Assembly (NCBI GenBank): GCA_949285775.1
Contig: CASEAD010000020.1
Span: 1 to 14,254 of the forward strand
DNA from: an uncultured bacterium
Lineage (GTDB): Bacteria > Bacillota_I > Bacilli_A > RF39 > UBA660
DNA length: 14,254 nucleotides
Reading direction: 5' to 3'
Numbering within the stretch: position 1 is the first letter of the stretch; every line of letters starts with the position of its first letter. The notes under the pieces were generated by a model. The model worked only from the letters and a program-made list of their open reading frames with translations, did no database searches and had not been told where the DNA came from. Of this stretch, positions 1-7,199 are shown piece after piece. A program made the translations under genes and the position numbers.

Positions 1-30
1 AATCATCCTATAATTCTCAAGTGCATATAA

Positions 31-59
31 AATATACCAAATAAAAAATATTGTGTCAA
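31..59 (-). promoter_or_regulatory. Leftward sigma-A promoter for a gene beyond the left edge
   Basis: On the minus strand the -35 is TTGACA (54-59) and the -10 is TATATT (31-36), with a 17-base spacer. Transcription would begin near base 24 and run left out of the window, so a minus-strand gene probably starts just outside. No coding frame is visible in bases 1-143. That stretch is AT-rich and otherwise carries only a short direct repeat, TAAATTTTC, in the 70-100 region. Confidence 0.55.
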
Positions 60-143
60 CACTTTTTTTAAATTTTCTTTATTTTTTCTAAATTTTCCTC
101 AAATAATGTAAATATAAGTATCAATATATAAATATAAACTTCA

Positions 144-680
144 CTAATCACCACTAGTATACTCTAAATATTTTTCATAATACCCCTCAATAGTCTTCTT
201 ATCAAAAGGAAAACTTTTTATCCTAACCATATCTATCAAATTACCCAATTCATACTTTAAAATAAAATCCAACCTATTAGAATAATGCATCTGCTTCTTA
301 TGAAACTTATATTCCATTCTATCTAATATCTTAAAACTACCATTAGGAAAAACCCTCAAATCTAAATCATAATCTATATACTTAATAACATTATCATCAA
401 TCAAAAACGGAGTTGCTATATTACAATAAAAAGATATTCCATAATTCTTAAGCTGACCCACTATATTAAACCACCTATTCTTAAAGAAAAACAAAATAGC
501 CGGCTCCTTTGTATGCCAAACCTTTCCATCATTATCAACAACAGTAGTCTTATTATTCCCAAACACCATATAATCATCTTTTATATCTAAAAGTACTGCT
601 TCATCCCACTGCCTATGCAAATGACCATTATGCTTATAACAATGTATTTCTAACTTATCTCCAATCTTCACATCACTCAT
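144..680 (-). CDS. ygaC: Nucleoside tri-/diphosphate phosphatase, YgaC/UPF0374 (DUF402) family
   Basis: This is a 178-residue protein of the UPF0374/DUF402 family (Bacillus YgaC, staphylococcal Ntdp). Members are cytoplasmic, metal-dependent phosphatases that hydrolyse nucleoside tri- and diphosphates. The match runs the whole length: a YKHNGHLHRQW segment near residues 15-25, HTKEPAILFF at about 56-65, YCNIATPF at 85-92, and the acidic YIDYDLDLRVFPNG block at 101-114, followed by D120 and E123. The carboxylates D103, D105, D107 and D120 with N87 are the expected metal and substrate cluster. Length is normal for the family. ATG at 680 is preceded by GAGAGGG about 8 bases upstream. The gene has its own promoter at 711-739 and is divergent from the sortase. 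I see no clear terminator after its TAG stop. The family call is firm; the exact substrate here is inferred. Confidence 0.9.
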   Translation of the reverse strand: MSDVKIGDKLEIHCYKHNGHLHRQWDEAVLLDIKDDYMVFGNNKTTVVDNDGKVWHTKEPAILFFFKNRWFNIVGQLKNYGISFYCNIATPFLIDDNVIKYIDYDLDLRVFPNGSFKILDRMEYKFHKKQMHYSNRLDFILKYELGNLIDMVRIKSFPFDKKTIEGYYEKYLEYTSGD

Positions 681-710
681 TTATACATCCCTCTCTCATT
701 AATTACTTGT

Positions 711-739
711 ATTATACACCTTTTTTACACATTTAACAA
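711..739 (-). promoter_or_regulatory. Promoter of the YgaC-type phosphatase gene
   Basis: Minus-strand -35 TTGTTA (734-739), 17-base spacer, perfect -10 TATAAT (711-716). The predicted start of transcription is near base 704, giving a leader of roughly 24 bases that holds the GAGAGGG ribosome site. Confidence 0.65.
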
Positions 740-767
740 TAAAATATCTAATTCTTAAACATCTACA

Positions 768-797
768 TTACCTATTCCACACTATTAATGATATAAT
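768..797 (+). promoter_or_regulatory. Extended -10 promoter of the sortase gene
   Basis: TATAAT at 792-797 is preceded by TGA (789-791), which makes an extended -10. The -35 is poor: TTACCT at 768-773 with an 18-base spacer. The leader to the ATG at 854 is about 50 bases and holds AAGGAGG at 837-843. Confidence 0.5.
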
Positions 798-853
798 TAC
801 TATATATAAACTAATAAAATAAAACCACCCAAACATAAGGAGGACAATAACTC

Positions 854-1813
854 ATGAAAAAAATATTTAAAATACCAATTAATATAATAAAATATTTTTT
901 CAAAGGATTAATAATAATATTAACAATAATTCCTAAATATCTCATAATTGGCTTTCAATGTATAACAAACAAAGAAAAAAGAAAAGAAATGAATTTTGAT
1001 AATTCCATAATTCCAACCACAATCGCAACTCTTTCAATAATAACATACTTAATATGTATTTTTCTCCTAACAAGATGGTATGTCCAAAACGAAAGAATAA
1101 AAAAATTCTCAGAAAGTTTAAACGAACAAACAACAATTATAGAAAAACAAGAAGAAAACATAACAACAAACAATAATACAGAAAATTACCAAGATTTAGA
1201 AGAATATACCAATAATTATCAATCTGATCTAACATACCTTAATATAAATTTTGATTACTACCTAAATAAAAACTCAGAAACCGTCGCCTGGATTCAAGTA
1301 AATGGAACTAAAGTAAACTACCCTGTCGTAAAACACAGCGACAACGATTACTATCTAAATCACGATTTTTACAACAACTCCTCTAGTACCGGTTGGATAT
1401 TTGCAGACTATAGAAACGATTTTAATGACATCTCAAACAATACTATCATATATGGACATAATCTCATTAACAAAACAATGTTTGGCTCTCTTACATGGAC
1501 ATTAAAAGAAAACTGGTTCAAAACTGAAACCAACAGATACATAAAATTATCTACTCCAAATTATAACAGTATCTGGCAAATATTTTCTATATATGTTACA
1601 GACCCAACTATCGATTACTTACAAACCAAATTTAATTCAACCGAAAACTATCAAGAATTCCTAGACACTATAAAAAATAAAAGCACCCACAATTTCAATA
1701 TAGACTTAACATTCGAAGATAAAATCATAACCTTATCAACATGTGATGATACAGGAACCAAAAGAATAGTAATACATGCCAAACTCTATAGCCTAGAATC
1801 AGAAAAAAAATAA
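854..1813 (+). CDS. srtB: Class B sortase with a long N-terminal membrane region
   Basis: This is a 319-residue cysteine transpeptidase that cuts a sorting signal in a secreted protein and joins it to peptidoglycan or another acceptor outside the membrane. The class B core covers about residues 128-312. It has WIQVNGTKVNYPVV (146-159), a YGHN motif with catalytic H202, LSTC with catalytic C297, and KRIVIHAKL with R304 as the conserved arginine. The N-terminus is longer than in typical SrtB. Hydrophobic stretches at about 9-34 and 52-75 are separated by a basic loop (NKEKRKE), followed by an Asn/Glu-rich linker to about 128. ATG at 854 has a strong AAGGAGG 10 bases upstream. No sortase substrate with a visible sorting signal lies in this window, so the partner is unknown. 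The gene is on the likely lagging strand and is rich in Asn, Thr and Ile. It converges on ltaS. Confidence 0.93.
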   Translation: MKKIFKIPINIIKYFFKGLIIILTIIPKYLIIGFQCITNKEKRKEMNFDNSIIPTTIATLSIITYLICIFLLTRWYVQNERIKKFSESLNEQTTIIEKQEENITTNNNTENYQDLEEYTNNYQSDLTYLNINFDYYLNKNSETVAWIQVNGTKVNYPVVKHSDNDYYLNHDFYNNSSSTGWIFADYRNDFNDISNNTIIYGHNLINKTMFGSLTWTLKENWFKTETNRYIKLSTPNYNSIWQIFSIYVTDPTIDYLQTKFNSTENYQEFLDTIKNKSTHNFNIDLTFEDKIITLSTCDDTGTKRIVIHAKLYSLESEKK

Positions 1814-1842
1814 CAATAATAACTATACTTATAATTACTTAC

Positions 1843-1881
1843 AAAAAGAACTTTCCACAAACATATGGAAAATTCTTTTTT
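1843..1881. terminator. Bidirectional terminator between srtB and ltaS
   Basis: Inverted repeat with arms 1843-1857 and 1866-1880. It is 15 pairs with one A/C mismatch and has an 8-base loop. The arms begin with AAAAA and end with TTTTT, so each strand gets a U-run, which suits two convergent genes. The left edge is 30 bases past the sortase stop, and the right arm touches the TAA of ltaS (1880-1882). Confidence 0.75.
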
Positions 1882-3916
1882 ATTCATTACTTTTTTCCCT
1901 TATCTCTTTAATCAAATCATAAGTAATAATATTATTAGAAACTTCTATCAAATCATTAGCGTGCTTATTATTCTCTTGAATATAATCCTCAGTAACACTA
2001 TCACCATTAATAGAGTATATTTCCCCATTCTGACCATTATAATATATCTTATCAGTCAAATAAGATCCATCAGTAAATACAACCGTATTACTACCATCAT
2101 TAATACTAAATATATCACGCCCAAGCTGATAATCACTATGAATACCAAACATATTACCCAACGTTGGCAAAACATCTATCATTCCCATAGGAGTATCAAC
2201 ATTAACATTATATTCAGTATCCTTAGTCCAAATAATAAGTGGCACATTCTTATCTAATAAATATTCATATTCATTATAATCAACATATCCTTCATCTTCT
2301 TCAGTCTTAACCGTATCCGTATAAGGATCATAATTATATAAAATATTATAATTACTTCTCTTTATCCTAGCATCATGATCCCCATATATAATCAATACCG
2401 TATCCTCCAAAAGTCCCTCATTATCCAAATCTTCAATAAACTGTCCAATAGCCTGATCCGCATAATGAACAGATCTAAAATAATTACCTAAAGTAGTACC
2501 ATCAATATACTCTCTAACAACCTCTTCACCATCAATATTAACCGTCATAGTTGTAGGATACTCATCCATTAATTCCAAATCACTAAAAGGAGTATGATTA
2601 GTAAGCATAATCATAGTTGCATAAAAAGGTGTACCCTTTTCATTAATAATATCTCTAATCATAGGAACTGCCTGCCTAAAAAATGACTTATCAGACAACC
2701 CTAAACCAATTGTCTCATCAATATCAAAAGAACTCTCACTATAAAAATCATCATACCCCATATTCTTATGCATCGTAGATCTATTCCAAAAATCTCCTGT
2801 ATTTGCATGCATACTAAAAGTATAATATCCCTGTTCCTTAAATAATTTCTGAATAGTAACATACTCTCTATTAAAATAATTAACAAAAACAGTTCCCGAA
2901 GAAGAAGGCATCAAAGAAGTACTAAAAGTAAACTCTGCATCACTACTAGTCCCAACACCAACCTGAGAATAAAAATTAGTAAACATAATTCCCTCACTAG
3001 CCAACTTATTCAAATTAGGCGTTACCTCTTCACCATTAAAAGATAATTCCATAGCAAGAGTCTGCAAACTCTCCGCATGAATAACAATAACATTCTTTCC
3101 CTCAAAAATACCAGTATACTTATTATCACTCTCTTCATAAATATTATTATCATAATAATCAGTAACAACCTTTAAAGCCTTATCATGCCCAAAAAGATTA
3201 TTAATCTTAGGCTCTAAACTCTGTACAATATCATTTAACTGATAAGTATAAACACCAAAACTAGACAACACCGACTCCCTATTCCACATTTTAGTAAACC
3301 TACTCCAGTCCGTACTATTCATACAAGCACTCGCTACAAGTAAAATAACACCACCAGTTGCAATCATATTAACAAAAGAAAACCTCTTATTAAATTTATT
3401 TCCATTACGCACCTTATTAAAATAATCTTTCTTAACTAATCTAGTATAAACATAACACAAAAATATAGGCTGCCAAATATATATAAAATCCTTAGCACTA
3501 ATAGCAAGCTCCAACACCGCATCTCCAACATCACTAACAAAAGCCGAAGTAGCTAATAAAGAAACTGACACAAACGAATTATAATAAGAATAATAAATAG
3601 AATTAATAATACATAAAACAACACTAAACAAACTCCACACCATCAAATATCTAATCTTACCCTTATCACTCTTAAATAAACAAGCAAAAGATGAAAAAAC
3701 AAATAACATCCCCAAATCAGCCAACAACGGCTTTATCGTAGTCAAATTATTAACAGTAAAAAACCTAAGCAAAACAGTATTTAATAAAGCCGATAATATA
3801 AAACACAAAAGAAGTAACGAATCTTTAAAAAAAACAACATAATGTCTCTTTAAAAAACCAAGTAACCTCTTAAAATTTTTCTTTATATTTTTACTAGAAA
3901 AAAATTCTTTCTTCAT
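1880..3916 (-). CDS. ltaS: Lipoteichoic acid synthase (LtaS-type phosphoglycerol transferase)
   Basis: This is a 678-residue polytopic enzyme of the LTA synthase/sulfatase-fold family. It moves glycerol phosphate from phosphatidylglycerol onto a growing lipoteichoic acid chain on the outer face of the membrane. About five spans lie in the first 200 residues (near 33-54, 63-81, 89-109, 142-160, 180-199). The extracellular domain follows. In it I see HAES (E282), GTSSDAEF with nucleophile T323, SMHANTGDFWNR (H370, W377, R379), TNHTPF (H441) and YGDHDARI (D513, H514), matching the catalytic and metal residues of staphylococcal LtaS. Start choice: an upstream in-frame TTG at 3940 lies inside the -10 box, and a GAGGGAAG ribosome site overlaps the codons between it and the ATG at 3916. 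ATG 3916 is therefore preferred. Other phosphoglycerol transferases of this family (primase-like or YvgJ types) cannot be fully excluded. Confidence 0.93.
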   Translation of the reverse strand: MKKEFFSSKNIKKNFKRLLGFLKRHYVVFFKDSLLLLCFILSALLNTVLLRFFTVNNLTTIKPLLADLGMLFVFSSFACLFKSDKGKIRYLMVWSLFSVVLCIINSIYYSYYNSFVSVSLLATSAFVSDVGDAVLELAISAKDFIYIWQPIFLCYVYTRLVKKDYFNKVRNGNKFNKRFSFVNMIATGGVILLVASACMNSTDWSRFTKMWNRESVLSSFGVYTYQLNDIVQSLEPKINNLFGHDKALKVVTDYYDNNIYEESDNKYTGIFEGKNVIVIHAESLQTLAMELSFNGEEVTPNLNKLASEGIMFTNFYSQVGVGTSSDAEFTFSTSLMPSSSGTVFVNYFNREYVTIQKLFKEQGYYTFSMHANTGDFWNRSTMHKNMGYDDFYSESSFDIDETIGLGLSDKSFFRQAVPMIRDIINEKGTPFYATMIMLTNHTPFSDLELMDEYPTTMTVNIDGEEVVREYIDGTTLGNYFRSVHYADQAIGQFIEDLDNEGLLEDTVLIIYGDHDARIKRSNYNILYNYDPYTDTVKTEEDEGYVDYNEYEYLLDKNVPLIIWTKDTEYNVNVDTPMGMIDVLPTLGNMFGIHSDYQLGRDIFSINDGSNTVVFTDGSYLTDKIYYNGQNGEIYSINGDSVTEDYIQENNKHANDLIEVSNNIITYDLIKEIREKSNE

Positions 3917-3939
3917 ATACTTCCCTCTTCCTTTACACA

Positions 3940-3968
3940 ATTATAGCACTCTTCTAATTTTTTAGCAA
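3940..3968 (-). promoter_or_regulatory. Promoter of ltaS
   Basis: Minus-strand -35 TTGCTA (3963-3968), 17-base spacer, perfect -10 TATAAT (3940-3945). Transcription would start near 3933, leaving a very short leader of about 17 bases before the ATG at 3916. This places the start codon downstream of 3933 and rules out the TTG at 3940. Confidence 0.7.
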
Positions 3969-3995
3969 CTTACAAGTAACTTTTATACAAATTAT

Positions 3996-4024
3996 TTGTC
4001 TACCAAAAAAATATATGATATTAT
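3996..4024 (+). promoter_or_regulatory. Extended -10 promoter of tmcAL
   Basis: -35 TTGTCT (3996-4001), 17-base spacer, -10 TATTAT (4019-4024) with TGA immediately before it (4016-4018). Transcription would start near 4031, giving a leader of about 19 bases containing AAGAAGGA. The promoter is back to back with the ltaS promoter, and the two -35 boxes are 27 bases apart. An inverted repeat ACAAA-TTA-TTTGT (3987-3999) overlaps the -35. Confidence 0.65.
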
Positions 4025-4049
4025 AAATAACAAGAAAGAAGGAATAATT

Positions 4050-5186
4050 ATGCATATCATAGGACTAATCGCTGAATACAATCCCTTACACCTAGGACAT
4101 ATTTATCAAATAAATAAAATAAAAGAACTATACCCAAATTCTATAATAATACTAGTAACTAACTCAACCTTCACTCAAAGAGGAGAAGTATCAATCCTAA
4201 ATAAATGGAATAAAACAAAATTATGCTTAGATAACAAAATAGACCTAATATTTGAACTACCATTTGTATATGCCACTCAAAGTGCCGATTTATTCGCAAA
4301 AGGAGCATTAGAAATATTAAATCACTTACAAATAGATACCCTAGTATTTGGATCAGAATCTAACGATATAAATATGCTATATAATATTGCTAATACCCAA
4401 ATAAATAACCCAAACTATAACAAATACATAAAAGAATATCTAGCTAAAGGACTAAACTACCCCACCGCCATAAGTAAAACATTAGAAAAATTAATAAACC
4501 AGTCAACAAACAATCCTAATGACCTATTAGCAATATCATATATAAAAGAAATAATAAGAAACAATTATAAAATAAATTTTGTATCTATAAAAAGGACAAA
4601 TAACTACCACTCTACCAAAATAGAATCCAATATAGTAAATGCCTCTCTCCTAAGAAAACTTCACCTTAATAACACTCCTATAGATAAATACCTTCCTCCT
4701 AACACCATCAATTACTTATACAAAAATCTATCAAACAATAACTATTTCACATATCTAAAATATAAAATAATAAGTACAGATAACCTATCTATCTATCAAA
4801 CAGTTGACGAAGGAATAGATTCTAGAATAAAAAAAGCCATTAAAATATCAAATAATTGGGAAGAACTAATCCAGAATATAAAAACCAAAAGATATACATA
4901 TAACAAAATAAATAGAATGCTAATTCATATCCTAACATCCCTAACTAAAGAAGAATGTCAAAATATAAAAATAAACTACTTAAGATTATTAGGATTCACA
5001 CCCACTGGTCAAAAATACCTAAATAAAATAAAAAAAGATATAACTATCCCCATCATAACAACCTATAAAAAAAACATCTCTAAATTACTAGACATAGAAC
5101 TACGTGCTACTTCTATATATAACCTAGAAACAAAAGACAATCTAGAAAAACAAGAATATACCCATAAACCAATCATAAAACTGTAG
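4050..5186 (+). CDS. tmcAL: tRNA(Met) cytidine acetate ligase TmcAL (YlbM family)
   Basis: This 378-residue cytoplasmic enzyme makes N4-acetylcytidine at the wobble position (C34) of elongator tRNA-Met. It activates acetate with ATP to acetyl-adenylate rather than using acetyl-CoA. The N-terminal nucleotidyltransferase signature is clear: GLIAEYNPLHLGH (5-17) with the HxGH motif at 14-17. It is followed by NSTFTQRGE (38-46), ELPFVYATQSAD (69-80) and FGSES (100-104). Conserved SIKRTNNYHS (179-188) and TVDEGIDSRI (251-260) lie in the C-terminal half. The family is usually near 400 residues, so this one is slightly short. ATG 4050 is chosen because AAGAAGGA precedes it and the N-terminal motif begins at once. 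A longer frame from TTG 3996 would start inside the -35 box. The final Leu codon and TAG stop are part of the terminator hairpin. The gene is on the likely lagging strand and is very rich in Asn, Ile and Lys. Confidence 0.93.
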   Translation: MHIIGLIAEYNPLHLGHIYQINKIKELYPNSIIILVTNSTFTQRGEVSILNKWNKTKLCLDNKIDLIFELPFVYATQSADLFAKGALEILNHLQIDTLVFGSESNDINMLYNIANTQINNPNYNKYIKEYLAKGLNYPTAISKTLEKLINQSTNNPNDLLAISYIKEIIRNNYKINFVSIKRTNNYHSTKIESNIVNASLLRKLHLNNTPIDKYLPPNTINYLYKNLSNNNYFTYLKYKIISTDNLSIYQTVDEGIDSRIKKAIKISNNWEELIQNIKTKRYTYNKINRMLIHILTSLTKEECQNIKINYLRLLGFTPTGQKYLNKIKKDITIPIITTYKKNISKLLDIELRATSIYNLETKDNLEKQEYTHKPIIKL

Positions 5187-5202
5187 AAAAAACTACAGTT
5201 TT
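5177..5202. terminator. Bidirectional terminator shared by tmcAL and the convergent small gene
   Basis: Perfect 10-pair hairpin: left arm AAAACTGTAG (5177-5186), 6-base A loop, right arm CTACAGTTTT (5193-5202). The TAG stop of tmcAL ends the left arm (5184-5186). The TAG stop of the opposing gene (5193-5195) begins the right arm. Both genes end in CTG-TAG because of the palindrome. The U-run is only four bases on each strand, so efficiency may be moderate. Confidence 0.7.
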
Positions 5203-5543
5203 AATATATTCCTAATTATATAAGCAGTATTACTACTATCAATAGAAATATTATATAATACATAACCAATCGCAATACCCACTATAAAACAAATAACAAT
5301 AATAAGAATCATCATTACTACAGACATATTATCAGACTGTTCTATCTCTCTATCAGCCTTAGTCTCTCTTATCTTAGCACTTGTATTTCTTACAACTTTA
5401 GTATCATCTAAATATTCCATATTAATCTTTCTAATCATACTCCCCCTAACTTTCTTAGAAGAAATATCCTTATCATTATTAACAGTCTCTATATCATCAT
5501 CTTTCATAATCCTAACCTTACCACTCATAACCTTTTTTCTCAC
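5193..5543 (-). CDS. Small single-span membrane protein of unknown function
   Basis: I do not recognise this 116-residue protein. The first 70 or so residues are highly charged and probably cytoplasmic (DDDIET, NNDKDISSKKVRG, KIRETKADREIEQ). A single hydrophobic segment at about 74-97 (VVMMILIIVICFIVGIAIGYVLY) follows, then a short tail of about 19 residues ending NILKL. The layout suggests a type II or tail-region membrane anchor with an intracellular face. Start choice: AAAGGAG (5554-5560) is 10 bases from the GTG at 5543 but only one base from an in-frame TTG at 5552. An ATG at 5528 is also in frame but is poorly placed. It has its own promoter (5576-5604) and terminates in the hairpin shared with tmcAL. 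Whether it is related to the two-span proteins just upstream is not evident from sequence. Confidence 0.72.
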   Translation of the reverse strand: MRKKVMSGKVRIMKDDDIETVNNDKDISSKKVRGSMIRKINMEYLDDTKVVRNTSAKIRETKADREIEQSDNMSVVMMILIIVICFIVGIAIGYVLYNISIDSSNTAYIIRNILKL

Positions 5544-5553
5544 ACTAATCAAA

Positions 5554-5560
5554 CTCCTTT
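5554..5560 (-). promoter_or_regulatory. Ribosome binding site that decides the small-gene start
   Basis: AAAGGAG on the minus strand. It is 10 bases from GTG 5543 and one base from TTG 5552, so GTG is favoured although the spacing is slightly long. Confidence 0.6.
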
Positions 5561-5575
5561 ACTATATGTAAATTA

Positions 5576-5604
5576 ATTATATCAAAGATAATCACTAACT
5601 TCAA
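5576..5604 (-). promoter_or_regulatory. Promoter of the small membrane-protein gene
   Basis: Minus-strand -35 TTGAAG (5599-5604), 17-base spacer ending in TGA, perfect -10 TATAAT (5576-5581), so an extended -10 promoter. Transcription would start near 5569, giving a leader of about 26 bases before GTG 5543. Confidence 0.7.
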
Positions 5605-5624
5605 CATAAAAAGAATTATTTTAC

Positions 5625-5650
5625 AAAAAAAGAAGAAATTACTTTTTCCT
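5625..5650 (-). terminator. Terminator after the 5639-7147 gene
   Basis: On the minus strand a hairpin (5631-5650) with a GUAA tetraloop and about seven pairs, including one G-U pair and one mismatch, is followed by a run of seven U (5625-5631). The stop codon TAA at 5639-5641 is part of the loop and stem. The stem is weak but the U-run is good. Confidence 0.55.
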
Positions 5651-7147
5651 CTCCTTAATCTTACTATAACTAACAACATTTATCGCATCATAAATATTCT
5701 TTATCTCATAAGTCTCTCCATACTTAGAAACAAAATCATCATAAAACTTATTAAATCTATCCCTAAGTTCCTCATTAGCTTTAACTAACTCTATTAACTC
5801 TGCTAACTTCTTATCATATTCATCTTTATTTTGTATGTAATTTTTTTTCATACTTTTATAATTACGTAATCCATCAATAAATCTCTTATCTCCAAAAAGA
5901 TTATTGCCAATAAGCCGAAAGACAACAACTTCACAAGCCATATATATAAAAAGTAATAACAATCCATTTCTAAAATTACCATTATCAACACTTTCAACTA
6001 CTACCACTTCTCTTACAGTACCACTATAATTATCTTCTGCACTTAAATTATGAGTAAATTCATATGTAGTTTCCACCAACTCCCCATCTAACGGAAAATC
6101 AACATTTATTAACTTTTGAAAATAATCATTAATATCATAAGAATATACATCAACCCTTCTTACATATACCCCATCAGAATCCAAAGAATATGGAAAACAT
6201 TCTTTCAAATATATACCATCACCATAATAATAAAAGTCACTTGCACTATTAATATCCTCATTAACTTCAGGTTCAGTATCTCCTTGCGTCCACGTAGAAG
6301 TATTAATATCACGCGAATCATTCATCATACGATGCGAACCAATAATACCTAAAACACATGAAATAGCCAAAACACCAGCTAACCCTAAAGATAAACCAAG
6401 CTTAAATAACCTATCCTTTAACTCAATTAAATAAGAACGCTGACTACTAAAATCATTATGTAAAGAATTAACATTATTTTCTAAATCTTCTATATCCCTA
6501 TTTTTTTTAAAAAATTCCACATTAAAATCATGCATATCAGAGTCAATTAATTTATCTCTATCATTAATTATATTAATTAAATCCCTATCTAAATAACCCT
6601 TAATATCTAATTGATTATGCAATAATTTAACATCACCCATCTTGCCTAACCTTATAGTATTAATATCTGATCTTACCAAATCACCAATAATAATAGAAAA
6701 ATTATCATCACTCTTAACAAAATCAAATAAATAACTCTTATCTAAAATAACCTCTTCTTTAATAACTAAATAAATAAGATCATAAAATTCTTCTAAAATT
6801 TCATTAACATCGTGGTTTCTTTCAATATTAGCATTATTAATTTTCTTTATACACTCTACCGCCTTTGCACTAACATCATTTATATTATTTTCATCAAACT
6901 CTCCAGGAATACAGTCAATAAACTCAGATACCGCAAAACACCATTCATATTTTGCTAATAAACTTTTAATTTCCTTTAACTTCTCAACCCCCTCTTCATA
7001 AGAACAATTATCTAAAATATCAGAAATCGTAGCGTTATATTCACTAACATTAATACCAATTCTCTCTAAAACATTAATCATATCTCTAACACTTATAAAT
7101 AAAGCATCATATTTTATTTTATTTCTTATTTTATTTCTCTCATTCAT
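5639..7147 (-). CDS. Two-span membrane protein, paralogue A of a three-gene family (unknown function)
   Basis: I do not recognise this 502-residue protein. Predicted order: a large charged, mostly helical cytoplasmic region (1-248); membrane span 1 at about 249-270; an extracytoplasmic loop of about 120 residues; membrane span 2 at about 393-413; and a charged C-terminal cytoplasmic domain (414-502) with YKSMKKNYIQNKDEY, NEELRDRFNKFYDDFVSKYGET and the end SYSKIKERKK. The loop carries WTQGD (286-290) and YGDGIYLKECFPY (308-320). All of these segments recur in the next gene (7190-8812), so the two are full-length paralogues. Start choice: AAGGGAG is 8 bases before ATG 7147. An in-frame TTG upstream (7165) would place the ribosome site inside the coding region. 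The gap to the upstream paralogue is 42 bases with no visible promoter, so the pair is probably one transcript. Confidence 0.85.
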   Translation of the reverse strand: MNERNKIRNKIKYDALFISVRDMINVLERIGINVSEYNATISDILDNCSYEEGVEKLKEIKSLLAKYEWCFAVSEFIDCIPGEFDENNINDVSAKAVECIKKINNANIERNHDVNEILEEFYDLIYLVIKEEVILDKSYLFDFVKSDDNFSIIIGDLVRSDINTIRLGKMGDVKLLHNQLDIKGYLDRDLINIINDRDKLIDSDMHDFNVEFFKKNRDIEDLENNVNSLHNDFSSQRSYLIELKDRLFKLGLSLGLAGVLAISCVLGIIGSHRMMNDSRDINTSTWTQGDTEPEVNEDINSASDFYYYGDGIYLKECFPYSLDSDGVYVRRVDVYSYDINDYFQKLINVDFPLDGELVETTYEFTHNLSAEDNYSGTVREVVVVESVDNGNFRNGLLLLFIYMACEVVVFRLIGNNLFGDKRFIDGLRNYKSMKKNYIQNKDEYDKKLAELIELVKANEELRDRFNKFYDDFVSKYGETYEIKNIYDAINVVSYSKIKERKK

Positions 7148-7168
7148 AATCAAAACTCCCTTCAAAAA
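7142..7168 (-). repeat. Start-leader repeat, copy A
   Basis: A 27-base stretch covering the ribosome site (AAGGGAG), the spacer TTTTGATT and the first two codons ATG-AAT. It is identical to 9890-9916 and similar to 8807-8835. It shows that the starts of the three paralogues share a common origin, including the non-coding leader. Confidence 0.85.
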
Positions 7169-7182
7169 CTAATTCATATATT

Positions 7183-7199
7183 GAAAAAATTACTTTTTC
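7183..7199 (-). other. Weak hairpin at the end of paralogue B
   Basis: Minus strand: GAAAAAG-TAA-TTTTTTC, in which the TAA loop is the stop codon of the upstream gene. No U-run follows the stem, so I do not call it a terminator. Read-through into paralogue A is likely. Confidence 0.4.

Noticed and set aside
60..143. Possible terminator after the YgaC-type gene
   Set aside because: T-rich runs are present, but I found no stem of convincing length on the minus strand.
1865..2257. Plus-strand open frame opposite ltaS
   Set aside because: It is the antisense shadow of a clearly conserved gene, is low in complexity (Ile/Asn/Thr-rich) and has no ribosome site.
3917..3940. N-terminal extension of ltaS from TTG 3940
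   Set aside because: The TTG overlaps the -10 box and the ribosome site lies within the extension, so ATG 3916 is the real start.
3996..4049. N-terminal extension of tmcAL from TTG 3996
   Set aside because: It begins inside the -35 box, upstream of the predicted transcription start, and TmcAL proteins begin directly at the nucleotidyltransferase motif.
7148..7165. MKGVLI-type N-terminal extensions of paralogues A and C (also 9896-9913)
   Set aside because: These six codons start at TTG and consist of the ribosome site and its spacer. The ATG-AAT that follows is the start.
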